From positions 110,839 to 174,838 of the forward strand of contig SUVV01000003.1 of the NCBI GenBank assembly GCA_015061805.1: a DNA stretch of 64,000 nucleotides. Reading direction: 5' to 3'. The notes below the pieces were generated by a model. It had not been told where the DNA came from. It saw nothing but the letters and a program-made list of their open reading frames with translations, and searched no databases. This DNA is from Lentisphaerota bacterium. Its GTDB lineage: Bacteria; Verrucomicrobiota; Lentisphaeria; Victivallales; Victivallaceae. Each line of letters begins with the position of its first letter. Position 1 is the stretch's first letter. The translations under genes and the position numbers were made by a program. Positions 1 through 8,250 of this stretch are shown one piece after another.

Positions 1-596
1 ACTGTGACATGCTGGCAGATGCCTACCGGCACGGGATCTTTCCGTGGCCCATCGGCGAAAATGTGCCATATATCCCCTGGGCATCCCCGGAAGAACGCGG
101 AGTGCTTTTCTGTGACAAACTTCACATACCTCACGGACTCAAACGGGAAATGAAAAAGTTCAAGTTTGAATTCCGGGTCGATACCGCATTTCAGGAGGTG
201 ATCGCCAACTGCGCGAAAGCGGCACGACCGGGGCAGGATGAAAGTTGGATCACCGGGGCGATGATCGAAGTTTACACTGAATTCCATCAGTTGGGATATG
301 CCCACAGTTTTGAAACATTCGATGAAAACGGCAAACTTGCCGGGGGATTGTACGGAGTTTCCATCGGCAAAATCTTTTGCGGAGAGAGTATGTTCTACCG
401 GGTTTCCGGGGCTTCGAAATTCGCTTTTGTCAAGATGGTGGAATTTCTGCAGAACCGGGGAGTCGTCCTGATTGATACCCAGATGGTGACCAACGCAACT
501 GCTGCTTTCGGAGCGCAGTTGATCTCCCGGAAAGAGTATCTTGAACTGCTCAACACCTACGGCGGAGAACCGCTGCTTTTCAGGAGTGGGAAATGA
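1..596 (+). CDS. aat: Leucyl/phenylalanyl-tRNA--protein transferase (5' partial)
   Basis: The enzyme transfers Leu or Phe from aminoacyl-tRNA to N-terminal Arg or Lys of proteins, making N-degrons read by the ClpS/ClpA-type machinery in the cytoplasm. The visible 195+ residues contain the family signatures AYRHGIFPW, PWASPEERGVLF, ESWITGAMIEVY, the GGLYGVSIGKIFCGESMF core and the FIDTQM-like segment (VLIDTQMVTN). The frame is open to the left edge (Cys-Asp precede the Met at 9), and the family normally has about 20 more residues before AYR, so the true start lies outside the window and the Met at 9 is internal. It overlaps the next gene by 4 bases (ATGA), so the two are co-translated. Confidence 0.95.
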   Translation, partial: CDMLADAYRHGIFPWPIGENVPYIPWASPEERGVLFCDKLHIPHGLKREMKKFKFEFRVDTAFQEVIANCAKAARPGQDESWITGAMIEVYTEFHQLGYAHSFETFDENGKLAGGLYGVSIGKIFCGESMFYRVSGASKFAFVKMVEFLQNRGVVLIDTQMVTNATAAFGAQLISRKEYLELLNTYGGEPLLFRSGK

Positions 597-1537
597 GATA
601 TCTGCTCCTGACAGTGCTGGTGATATTGAGTTTCTGCCGACTGGCCGCCGGAGAACAGCTGCTTTTCATCCCCGGCTGGTACAGTGAATGGATAAATTAT
701 TCACAGCACCGGGAGATATTGCAGAAAAGTTTCCCTGATGCCGATATCCGAATATACAAATGGGATTCCAACCGGCTGTGGAAAAATGCGGCTGCTTCAG
801 CAGAACTCTGTGTTAAAAGTGTCAGCAAAGAGATCGCTTGCGCTCCGGCACCGCAGGAGTATATTCTGATCGGACACTCGCTCGGCGGCCGCATCGCGAT
901 AAAGTCGGCATACATTCTCGCCGCCAAAAAGATCAAAGTCAAACGGATAATTCTGCTGGGGACTGCGGCGAATCCTTCAAAAGAGGAGTTGGAAACATTG
1001 CAGAAAGTTTCCACTTTACCGGTTATAAATATCTTCTGCACGGATGACAACATGCTGAAACTTTACATCCGGCAGGAAAAAGAGTTCCCGCTGGGATTTG
1101 CCGGATCACCCCGGAAACTTCCCCATATCCGGCAGTACCGGATGCCGGTGGATGATCACGACATCCGGCTCGGCAAAGTGTTACTGCCGGACAACCGGAG
1201 TATGGAGAGTCTGCGGGAAACTGCCGCCCACCTTGCGGTCAATTATTTGAAGTATCTGCAAACCGTCCTCGCGAAAAAAATCCCGGAAAGTTACATCGAC
1301 TATCCGGCATTGGAAAAAATCGCCGGCTTCCGGAAATGCCCGCCGGACAATCTTCCGGGCTTCCGGAAGATCGCCGGATTTGATTCATGGGAATTGAGTG
1401 AACGAAAATTCAAAAGACGTTTCCGGCTGACGGCACCCTCCGGCACAAAGTTCTATTACACCGACCGGGAAACTGCTGAAACAACTTTCAATGAGATCAT
1501 AAAACTTGTGAAATTTGAAAAGGAAAAACAAAAATGA
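593..1537 (+). CDS. Secreted alpha/beta hydrolase
   Basis: A 314-residue predicted exported hydrolase. Residues 1-20 form a signal peptide (MRYLLLTVLVILSFCRLAAG). The fold is indicated by LLFIPGW after the signal peptide and the nucleophile elbow GHSLGG with Ser96; a DDHD-like segment (VDDHDIRLG) near residue 190 may supply the acid and His. This arrangement resembles lipase/esterase or PGAP1/RseH-like serine esterases, but no substrate can be named. Start and stop both overlap neighbours by 4 bases (ATGA), so it is the middle gene of an aat-hydrolase-ankyrin operon. The C-terminal 80 residues are rich in Lys and Phe and match nothing I recognise. Confidence 0.8.
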   Translation: MRYLLLTVLVILSFCRLAAGEQLLFIPGWYSEWINYSQHREILQKSFPDADIRIYKWDSNRLWKNAAASAELCVKSVSKEIACAPAPQEYILIGHSLGGRIAIKSAYILAAKKIKVKRIILLGTAANPSKEELETLQKVSTLPVINIFCTDDNMLKLYIRQEKEFPLGFAGSPRKLPHIRQYRMPVDDHDIRLGKVLLPDNRSMESLRETAAHLAVNYLKYLQTVLAKKIPESYIDYPALEKIAGFRKCPPDNLPGFRKIAGFDSWELSERKFKRRFRLTAPSGTKFYYTDRETAETTFNEIIKLVKFEKEKQK

Positions 1538-4077
1538 ATAATTCTGTTTCGCTTCTGATTGTTTTGTCCGTGATGTTCATCGCCGCTCCGTTTCAAAGTT
1601 ACGCAAAAGGCGATCACTATGCTTTTTTAGAAGAACAAGACGTCATCCAACGGATAATGATGACCTTATATCAGAATCCCAACCGGCAAGATGCTGAAAA
1701 AGTGTTCGTTTTTCTCGCCCATTTTGCCGATTCAAAACTTGCCGGTAAAAAGCATCTTTTCGGAGTTTTTTGCGGAGAATTATTCCTGCGTTACCCCGAT
1801 AGAATCGAAACATGGCAGCAAAAATCTTCCGCTCCGGTGTACCGGACTGTTATGCGAATTGCCTCAAATTATGCCGCCGCTTTGAAAACCCCCGGAGTTG
1901 AGACTTTATTGAACATGCCGCCGGAAAAATTTTCCCCTGACCTGCTTGAGGCCTGCTGGAGCGGATTTTTTGCTTCCGGCAAAACCGGATATGTCGAACA
2001 GATCATAAAACGGGCATTACTTTTCCCCGAAGATGGCGGACTTGATATTATCCGCAAAGCCGCATTATGGTCACTTATGGAATTGAGTGAAAAGCATCCG
2101 GTGATAAAAAGCACCTTTAAAAACTATCTGCGCAACAAAGCATTACCCAATGTTCAATACAAACTGGCAATGGAAATCAGCGAAAGCAAACAGCAGGAAT
2201 TGCTGGGCAGAGTATTGATTTCAGACAAAAGCAAAGATGCTGAATTCAATGAAACAAATCGTCCGAAGCAGGAGAATGATCAGGAAACTGAACTCGGCGA
2301 TGATTTTTTTGATTTTCTGAAGTTGACCACCCAACATACTGAAAAACAGTTTATCAGCAAAATCCGGACAATCATTGCCGGAGAGGTCAAATCACGCTTT
2401 CCGGAACTCACGGAAAAACAGTGTCTGGAAATCACCGATAATCTGCTCTCGTTGAAAGATGCCGGAATCCCCCGAAAAGTTCCGGATCAGGGCGGTTTTC
2501 TGGAATTTCTGGCTATTCAGAAATTTATGAAAGAAAACAACGCCAAAGAACGGCATCACCTGCTCTATCTGGAATACGCCCTGCGTCTGGCATCACAATA
2601 TCACCCCGATGCCGATGTTTCACGTTTTATTTTCCGGGTGTTGAATACTACCGCTAATTCCCTGGTCTATCTGAAAGACGAAATGTTGCAGAAGTATAAA
2701 CTCCATCCTTATCTGGTCGATATGCTCAAAGGCGGCAGGGCGCTCCGTACCGGCTGGAAACATCGTGGCGGCACTTACAGCGATTCCGTAACGCCGCACG
2801 GGTGGCAGAGTTTTAAAGAAAATCTGATCCAAGCCGGGAAACATTTCTCGGATGCCTATCACAGGCATCCGAATTATCCGGAGGCTCCTGCCCAGATGAT
2901 CGCAGTGGAAGGTGCTTCAAGTGACAGCAAAAAGATGGCGATCTGGCTGCGCCGTTCCCTGATCGCCCAGATCAATTACCGGGAAGCGATCGAAAATTAT
3001 GTTTGGTACAAACTTCCGAGTTGGGGCGGTTCCACCGCCGACTTGCGGAATTGCGCCAAAGCCTTTTTTGCACTCGGCAAAACATATCCGCAAGCAGCGC
3101 ACAACGGACTGTTTTTACTGCAGGCGTTTCTGAGTGAACTTCCGGCAGCAGACAGCATAAGATATTTTTCCAATACCGGAAATTATCGCGAAGTCAAAGA
3201 GATCCTGCTCAATATCAGCGAAATTGATGCCAGCGAAAAGCATTTCCTCGGCACAGCAGCGATTTTTGGCAACGACATGGAAAGTGCAAAGAAAATGTAT
3301 GACTCCATGACCCCGGAGGAACTGGATTTTAATCTGGGCAGAACCGCGGGGAAATTGCCATCGCTGTACTGGTTCGACTTCCCGGCGCTTTACGAACTTT
3401 TCAATGCCGATCCTGACCGGCACGAACTTTTCAAAGCTCTGACCCGCATGAGCAATCAACAGAGAGATGAAATTCTCAAAAAACGTATCAATACCTGTCA
3501 GGATCCCAGACACAAACAGACTTTGATCGGGCTTTATCTTACGCTCAATGCCAGAGTCTCTTTTCTGACATTCCGGCAGAAAACGCCGGTTCTGATCCGA
3601 CTTTTGAACAAATATCAGGAAAATATGCCGCTGATCAAAGAAGCGATTGCTCTGGGTATCGATCTCGAAACTCCGTACGGACGTCTGGGATTCCGTCCGC
3701 TTTACTACGCTTTTACCTATGACAAAAGCAATAAAATTGCCGACTTGCTGTTATCTGCCGGAGCCGACCCCAATGGTGCATGGGGAGAACATTTTCCGCT
3801 GGACTATATGATAAGAAAAAAATTTCCTCCGGAACAAATCCGCCTTCTGATCAAAACCGGTGCCGACCCCAACCGGAAGTACCGGAAAAGTTTCACTCCA
3901 CTCCATGCGGCATTCAACAATTTTGAAGCAGCGGTAATTCTGGTCGAAGCCGGTGCAAAGCTCAATGAAGTCAGCGAATTCGGTCAAACGCCGCTCGATC
4001 TGGCGCGAAAAATGGGCTCCGGGAAAGTGGAAAAATATTTGCGGAGCAAAGGTGCAAAGTTCGCGCATGAACTTTGA
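1534..4077 (+). CDS. Large secreted protein with C-terminal ankyrin repeats
   Basis: An 847-residue protein with an N-terminal signal peptide (residues 1-24, ending SYA), so probably periplasmic or surface exposed. The first ~690 residues are helical with no family I recognise; HEAT/TPR-like helices are likely. From about residue 700 there are three to four ankyrin repeats, visible from the recurring LLLSAGADPN, LLIKTGADPN and ILVEAGAKLN turns and the TPLHAAF and TPLDLAR helices. Ankyrin arrays bind proteins, so a scaffold or binding role is likely; no enzymatic motif is seen. It overlaps the hydrolase by 4 bases and is the last gene of that operon. The hydrolase may be its functional partner (inference). 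Confidence 0.75.
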   Translation: MNNSVSLLIVLSVMFIAAPFQSYAKGDHYAFLEEQDVIQRIMMTLYQNPNRQDAEKVFVFLAHFADSKLAGKKHLFGVFCGELFLRYPDRIETWQQKSSAPVYRTVMRIASNYAAALKTPGVETLLNMPPEKFSPDLLEACWSGFFASGKTGYVEQIIKRALLFPEDGGLDIIRKAALWSLMELSEKHPVIKSTFKNYLRNKALPNVQYKLAMEISESKQQELLGRVLISDKSKDAEFNETNRPKQENDQETELGDDFFDFLKLTTQHTEKQFISKIRTIIAGEVKSRFPELTEKQCLEITDNLLSLKDAGIPRKVPDQGGFLEFLAIQKFMKENNAKERHHLLYLEYALRLASQYHPDADVSRFIFRVLNTTANSLVYLKDEMLQKYKLHPYLVDMLKGGRALRTGWKHRGGTYSDSVTPHGWQSFKENLIQAGKHFSDAYHRHPNYPEAPAQMIAVEGASSDSKKMAIWLRRSLIAQINYREAIENYVWYKLPSWGGSTADLRNCAKAFFALGKTYPQAAHNGLFLLQAFLSELPAADSIRYFSNTGNYREVKEILLNISEIDASEKHFLGTAAIFGNDMESAKKMYDSMTPEELDFNLGRTAGKLPSLYWFDFPALYELFNADPDRHELFKALTRMSNQQRDEILKKRINTCQDPRHKQTLIGLYLTLNARVSFLTFRQKTPVLIRLLNKYQENMPLIKEAIALGIDLETPYGRLGFRPLYYAFTYDKSNKIADLLLSAGADPNGAWGEHFPLDYMIRKKFPPEQIRLLIKTGADPNRKYRKSFTPLHAAFNNFEAAVILVEAGAKLNEVSEFGQTPLDLARKMGSGKVEKYLRSKGAKFAHEL

Positions 4078-4102
4078 ACGCCCGTTCCAACCCTGTCCGG
4101 CC

Positions 4103-4131
4103 TTGAAAAAAACACCATGATGTGCTATATT
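4103..4131 (+). promoter_or_regulatory. Promoter of the glycosyltransferase-rlmH unit
   Basis: TTGAAA at 4103-4108, 17-base spacer, TATATT at 4126-4131, preceded by TGTGC. This places the start of transcription near 4138, which argues against an ATG at 4138 as start codon. Confidence 0.75.
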
Positions 4132-4170
4132 ATATGAATGTATTTTGTTAAGTATTATGGAGTTGACATC

Positions 4171-5577
4171 ATGAAAAAATCATCTGCCTTCTGGCAAAGC
4201 AAGGGACAATGGATACTCGAAATGAGTGTTCTGATCGCCGTTTTTGCCGTTTTTGCCTGGGCAGCGCTCCACGGAGTCAGAAGTCAGAGCGCTTATTTGT
4301 TTGATCAGAAAAATTCTTTGGAAACAATTTTGCTTTATGTGGGGATATTTTCCGGGATCGTCCCGGTATTCTACCTGATTTTTCAAGCGGTTCTGGTCTG
4401 CTTCTATGCCCCGGTGAAGCGCGATCACATCGACAGCGCCGACCTGCCCTCCTGCACCATTATCGTCCCGGCTTACAACGAAGGCGCCGCCGTTGCCGAA
4501 ACCTTGCGCGCTCTGCTCAAAAGCGACTATCCTGCGGAAAAACTGGAGATCATCGCCATCAATGACGGTTCCGCCGATGATACCTGGAACTGGATCACTC
4601 TGGTTTCCGGTGAAGCCGAAGGCAGGATCACCGCCATCAACCTTGAACAGAATCAAGGCAAAAAACATGCACTCCACCTCGGATTCAACCGGGCAAAAAA
4701 TGATATCGTCGTCACCATCGACAGCGATTCCATCGTCACCGCCGATACCTTGAAAAATCTGGTGCTTCCCTTTGAAGATCCCAAAGTCGGCGGTTCTGCC
4801 GGTGTTGTCCGGGTCCGCAACATCCATCATGGACTTATTCCCCGGATATTGGATGTCTGTTTTGTGTTTTCCTGCGACTTTATCCGGAGCGCCCAGAGCG
4901 CGATCGGCGCTGTACTCTGTTCCCCCGGGGCGATCAGCGCTTACCGCAAAGCGGCACTGCTGCCGCATCTGGACGGCTGGCTCCATCAGACCTTCCTCGG
5001 CAAGCCCTCGACTATCGGTGAAGACCGGGCGCTGACCAGCATCCTGCTGCGCAACGATTACCGGGTGGTTCTGCAGAATAACGCTCAAGTGGAAACCAAT
5101 GTGCCGGTTGATTATCCGCAGTTGTGCCGTACGCTTATCCGCTGGACCCGCGGCGATGTCCGTGAAGGTCTGCTGATGATCCGTCATTTTTACAAACGGT
5201 TCAGTTTCGGTGACTGGAGATTGCTGGCGCTCAAGATCAATCTTTTCTGTCAGCTGCTCGGACTGCTTCTGCCGCTGTTGATGCTGCCGCTGACGATTTT
5301 CACCATATTCTACTGCATAAATAATTTTGTTTTCATGCTTAATTACACTGTTTTCATCACCTGGCTCTGGGCGATGATCCCGGCGGTGCTTTACGCTCAC
5401 CGCGAAACTCCGTTCAAGGCGGCGTGGGCGTTTATCAGTGCGGTTTTCAGTTTGTTCGCGCTGTCCTGGGTCTGCATCTATTCGTGGATCACCATGAGCA
5501 ACCCCGGCTGGATGACCCGCGACATCTCCAAAAAAGATGATGCCGAAGTCACCGTACGCGGAGTGCACAGCAACTGA
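4171..5577 (+). CDS. Membrane-bound family 2 glycosyltransferase
   Basis: A 468-residue processive-type GT2 of the N-glycosyltransferase/hyaluronan-synthase/PgaC type. It adds sugars from a nucleotide-sugar at the cytoplasmic face of the inner membrane. Two N-terminal membrane helices (about 17-36 and 53-80) precede the catalytic domain: VPAYNEG near residue 100, DSDS (metal-binding DXD equivalent) near 184, GEDR near 283 and the QxxRW-type RWTRGD near 325. Two to three C-terminal helices follow. I chose the ATG at 4171 because GGAG at 4159-4162 sits 8 bases before it and because the in-frame ATG at 4138 coincides with the predicted transcript start. Its stop overlaps the rlmH start by one base. 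It could make an exopolysaccharide or modify an envelope glycan. Confidence 0.85.
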   Translation: MKKSSAFWQSKGQWILEMSVLIAVFAVFAWAALHGVRSQSAYLFDQKNSLETILLYVGIFSGIVPVFYLIFQAVLVCFYAPVKRDHIDSADLPSCTIIVPAYNEGAAVAETLRALLKSDYPAEKLEIIAINDGSADDTWNWITLVSGEAEGRITAINLEQNQGKKHALHLGFNRAKNDIVVTIDSDSIVTADTLKNLVLPFEDPKVGGSAGVVRVRNIHHGLIPRILDVCFVFSCDFIRSAQSAIGAVLCSPGAISAYRKAALLPHLDGWLHQTFLGKPSTIGEDRALTSILLRNDYRVVLQNNAQVETNVPVDYPQLCRTLIRWTRGDVREGLLMIRHFYKRFSFGDWRLLALKINLFCQLLGLLLPLLMLPLTIFTIFYCINNFVFMLNYTVFITWLWAMIPAVLYAHRETPFKAAWAFISAVFSLFALSWVCIYSWITMSNPGWMTRDISKKDDAEVTVRGVHSN

Positions 5578-6026
5578 TGCAGTTTGAACGTTTCATCAAA
5601 ATCATCGCGGTCGGCAAGATGAAAGACAAGCACCTTGCGGTGCTGACCGATGATTTTCTGCTCCGGCTCCGGAAATATGGGAAATGCGATCTGGTCGTAT
5701 TGCCGGATTCCGATGTCGCCCGCGAAGGCGAAGCGATCTGCCGGGAACTGGATAAAGAGCGCAATGCCGATATTTTTGTGCTTTCAGAAGAGGGCAGAGA
5801 GTGGACGACTTCCCAATTTTCCGGACAGTTGGGAACACTTGACCGCCGGGCAGTCTTCGTCATCGGCGGTCCATTCGGATTATCGGAAGAGGTAAAAAAA
5901 CGCGCGAAACATCTCTGGTCATTGTCAAAATTGACCTTTACCCATGAGATGGCACGGTTTCTGCTGTGTGAACAACTCTACCGGGCGCTGAATCTGCTCA
6001 ACGGCGGCGCCTACCACCACGACTGA
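5577..6026 (+). CDS. rlmH: 23S rRNA (pseudouridine1915-N3)-methyltransferase
   Basis: A 149-residue SPOUT-class methyltransferase that methylates pseudouridine 1915 in helix 69 of 23S rRNA on the assembled 70S ribosome. The SAM-binding knot is clear: FVIGGPFGLS (residues 94-103), LSKLTFTHEMARFLLCEQLYRA and the C-terminal NGGAYHH, where the family usually ends in PYHK or YHR. Length matches the family (about 155). It starts inside the stop codon of the glycosyltransferase (TGATG), so it is translationally coupled and shares the promoter at 4103. Confidence 0.95.
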   Translation: MQFERFIKIIAVGKMKDKHLAVLTDDFLLRLRKYGKCDLVVLPDSDVAREGEAICRELDKERNADIFVLSEEGREWTTSQFSGQLGTLDRRAVFVIGGPFGLSEEVKKRAKHLWSLSKLTFTHEMARFLLCEQLYRALNLLNGGAYHHD

Positions 6027-6063
6027 AGCAAAACAACGCTGCTTGTAACGCAACGTAATTTGT

Positions 6064-6441
6064 GCGCCAGCCATAAGCCCACATCAACAGCCTCTCGCCT
6101 GCCGGGCTTTGAGCCCGGCGATTGGCGCCCTCAAGCCGCCCGGAATCAGGAGCGATATCGCACAGCCTGGCGCGTTTTGCCGAGAAGTCCGCGAGGGGAG
6201 TGTACTTGCGTACTCGACCCGAGCGGCGACGACTGCAAGGCGCGCCAGTCATAAGCCGCCATCAGGCGGCGATACAACAATACTACCTCCCGCCTGCCGG
6301 ACGATCAGTCCGGCGATTGGCGCAAACCAAGCCGCCCGGAATCAGGAGCGATATCGCACAGCCGGGCGCGTTTTGCCGAGGAGTCCGCGAGGGGAGTGTA
6401 CTTGCGTACTCGACCCGAGCGGCGACGACCGCAAGGCGCGC
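6064..6441. repeat. Tandem intergenic repeat, two copies of about 180-200 bp
   Basis: Copy A is 6064-6241 and copy B is 6242-6441; both begin GCGCCAG(C/T)CATAAGCC. Each holds a palindrome of the form CGCCTGCCGG...CCGGCGATTGGCGC (6096-6128 and 6291-6323) followed by about 110 nearly identical bases ending CGCAAGGCGCGC. Reading frames through it are an artefact of its composition. An inverted copy of only the palindrome occurs at 37619-37650. The rest of the 6027-6466 gap holds no gene that I can see. Confidence 0.85.
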
Positions 6442-6466
6442 TCCGGCAAAGCGAGATCGCTCCGTG

Positions 6467-6997
6467 TCACTTCATATTCGCGACGGCAACTTCCAGAGCC
6501 TTCACACCTTCGGTTGGTTCAGAGATATTCAACACCGTCAGTTCCATGGGGCAAAGTCCGTTGCGGCGGCGGTTGAGAATATCTTTCACCCGCAAAGTAT
6601 AGGTGACTTTGATGTTATGCTTCTGCAAAATTTCCACGGCACTGTCGCAGATAAGTTCGGCGTGGACATATTTGACCTTGCCGCAGATAGCGACCATAGC
6701 GGCGGCTTTGCCGATGACCTTGTCGACCAGGACAGAATTTTTCATTTTATCCGGATGCTGACGGTAGATGTCGAGGATAGGAGAAATTCCTCTGCCGTTT
6801 TCTTCGTGGATGATGTCCCCATATTTGATGATGACACATCCGGCTTTGTTGTCGATGATCTTCTGCCGTGCATACTGAACGGCGTGTTTTTCAGCCTGCC
6901 TTGCCGCTCCGCAACTGCCATATTTACAGCAAAAACATCCGGTCAACACACCAACTGCAATGACCACGGCACACATCATCAAAACAAAACGCAACAT
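6467..6997 (-). CDS. DUF1893-family lipoprotein
   Basis: A 176-residue protein. The N-terminus is a lipoprotein signal peptide with lipobox VLTGC, so the mature protein would be lipid-anchored through that Cys, followed by an unusual cluster (CFCCKYGSCG). Residues from about 45 match DUF1893: VIIKYGDIIHEENGRGISP, a GKAAAMVAIC helix, VHAELICDSAVEIL and CPMELTVLNIS. A Thermotoga member of this family, TM1506, has a cytidine-deaminase-like fold; no activity is established. I start it at the ATG at 6997 because GAGG lies 6 bases upstream on this strand; the longer TTG start at 7036 has no ribosome site. It follows the metallophosphoesterase with 25 bases between stop and start and shares its promoter. 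Export of this family is unexpected. Confidence 0.75.
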   Translation of the reverse strand: MLRFVLMMCAVVIAVGVLTGCFCCKYGSCGAARQAEKHAVQYARQKIIDNKAGCVIIKYGDIIHEENGRGISPILDIYRQHPDKMKNSVLVDKVIGKAAAMVAICGKVKYVHAELICDSAVEILQKHNIKVTYTLRVKDILNRRRNGLCPMELTVLNISEPTEGVKALEVAVANMK

Positions 6998-7022
6998 ATT
7001 ACACCTCATTTGTCTTCTGTAT

Positions 7023-8162
7023 TCAATCTCTTTCAAGTTTTATCAGCGTTATTTCGGACGGCACGCCGAACCGGACAGGGAATCCACTCCAGATACCGGT
7101 ACCATTGGAAACATAAAGCCGGGCGGAACCGGAACGGTATTCTCCGGAAACGAAACCGCCATTAAGACGTTTGACGATCCAGTTCAACCCCGGAAACATC
7201 CCACCGTGGGTGTGACCGGAAAGTTGCAGCATCACATCCAGTTTTCCGGCTTCCCGCGCCAGATCCGGACGATGAGAGAGCAGGATGACCGGCTCATCGT
7301 GAGCGACCTCACGCAAAGCCTGCCGGAAATTCACCACCGGCAGACCGAAGCGCTTACCGGCATAATCGCCGACTCCGACCAACGTCAGACCGCAGGGAAG
7401 TTTTACCGAAGTGTTTATCAGCATGTGAACATTGCACTCATTCTCCAGAAAGTTGATCCATGGAACAAAACCGGAATAGTATTCGTGATTTCCCGGCACG
7501 CCGTAAACCCCGTACCGGGCGCGCAGATTCCGCAATGGCAGCAGCAATTTGCCCATCCGGGCAACATTGCCGTCCACCAGATCACCGCCGAGCAGAACCA
7601 GATCGGCATCAAGGGAATTGACTTTGGCAACAATCAGCGGCAGCCATTCCGGGTCACTCATCCGGTTGATGTGAAGATCGGTCAGGAAAACGATTTTCAA
7701 ATCATCGGCTTTCCCGGGAAGTTCAGCGAACTCCATTTCGACCTTGCGGATAGCGGGGAAACGGATCCCTTCAAAAATTCCGACTCCGGCAACGGTCAGC
7801 GCAACTGCGAACAGTACCAAATTCAAATAGCGGAGACTTTTCTTTATTTTTTCCGATATCCGCAATTTGAAAATTCCGGCAGCACTCCGCGCCAGCAGAC
7901 GGCAGAATTCAGATGCCAGAAGCAAAAAGAAAAATATGAAATGCACTGCATAAATCAATGCGCCGATGAGCAGCAGCCACCGGGGAAGTTCCGGAGCAAA
8001 GTAGACCGGCCCGCCGAAAAGATGAAATATCTGAAATTTGAATGCCGCCAATAAGACCACCACACTCAAAATAATTTTGAGCGCAACTCTCCGGCGCGGG
8101 ATGGTCAATACCGCACGCCAGATGACGAATGCGGCTGATAATACGGCAAAAAAAGCTATCAA
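7023..8162 (-). CDS. Membrane-anchored metallophosphoesterase (YkuE/YaeI type)
   Basis: A 379-residue calcineurin-like phosphoesterase. Four hydrophobic helices occupy residues 1-130, so the enzyme is tethered to the inner membrane with its catalytic domain beyond it. All five metal and catalytic blocks are present: TDLHINR (161-167), GGDLVDGN (192-199), GNHEYY (224-229), LLSHRPD (294-300) and SGHTHGG (315-321). Relatives act on phospholipid headgroups such as UDP-diacylglucosamine-like or polyprenyl phosphates; the precise substrate here is unknown. A consensus promoter lies at 8202-8230. It is followed by the DUF1893 lipoprotein gene. Confidence 0.88.
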   Translation of the reverse strand: MIAFFAVLSAAFVIWRAVLTIPRRRVALKIILSVVVLLAAFKFQIFHLFGGPVYFAPELPRWLLLIGALIYAVHFIFFFLLLASEFCRLLARSAAGIFKLRISEKIKKSLRYLNLVLFAVALTVAGVGIFEGIRFPAIRKVEMEFAELPGKADDLKIVFLTDLHINRMSDPEWLPLIVAKVNSLDADLVLLGGDLVDGNVARMGKLLLPLRNLRARYGVYGVPGNHEYYSGFVPWINFLENECNVHMLINTSVKLPCGLTLVGVGDYAGKRFGLPVVNFRQALREVAHDEPVILLSHRPDLAREAGKLDVMLQLSGHTHGGMFPGLNWIVKRLNGGFVSGEYRSGSARLYVSNGTGIWSGFPVRFGVPSEITLIKLERD

Positions 8163-8201
8163 AACAGAAAACCTTTCAAATATTAACTTTTCAGAAAATG
8201 T

Positions 8202-8230
8202 AATATAGCGTGCGATCGACTCTTTGTCAA
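8202..8230 (-). promoter_or_regulatory. Promoter of the metallophosphoesterase gene
   Basis: On the minus strand TTGACA (8225-8230), 17-base spacer, TATATT (8202-8207). It separates this unit from the guaB-skp-lpxD-sel1 run upstream. Confidence 0.75.
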
Positions 8231-8250
8231 ATCATTTTTGGTTTCAGAAA

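Noticed and set aside
4180..5568. 462-codon minus-strand frame opposite the glycosyltransferase
   Set aside because: Arg/Gln/Asp-rich shadow without motifs.
6109..7165. Plus-strand frames running through the tandem repeat and the DUF1893 gene
   Set aside because: They arise from the repeat (RPERRRP repeated peptides) and from the antisense of the DUF1893 gene.
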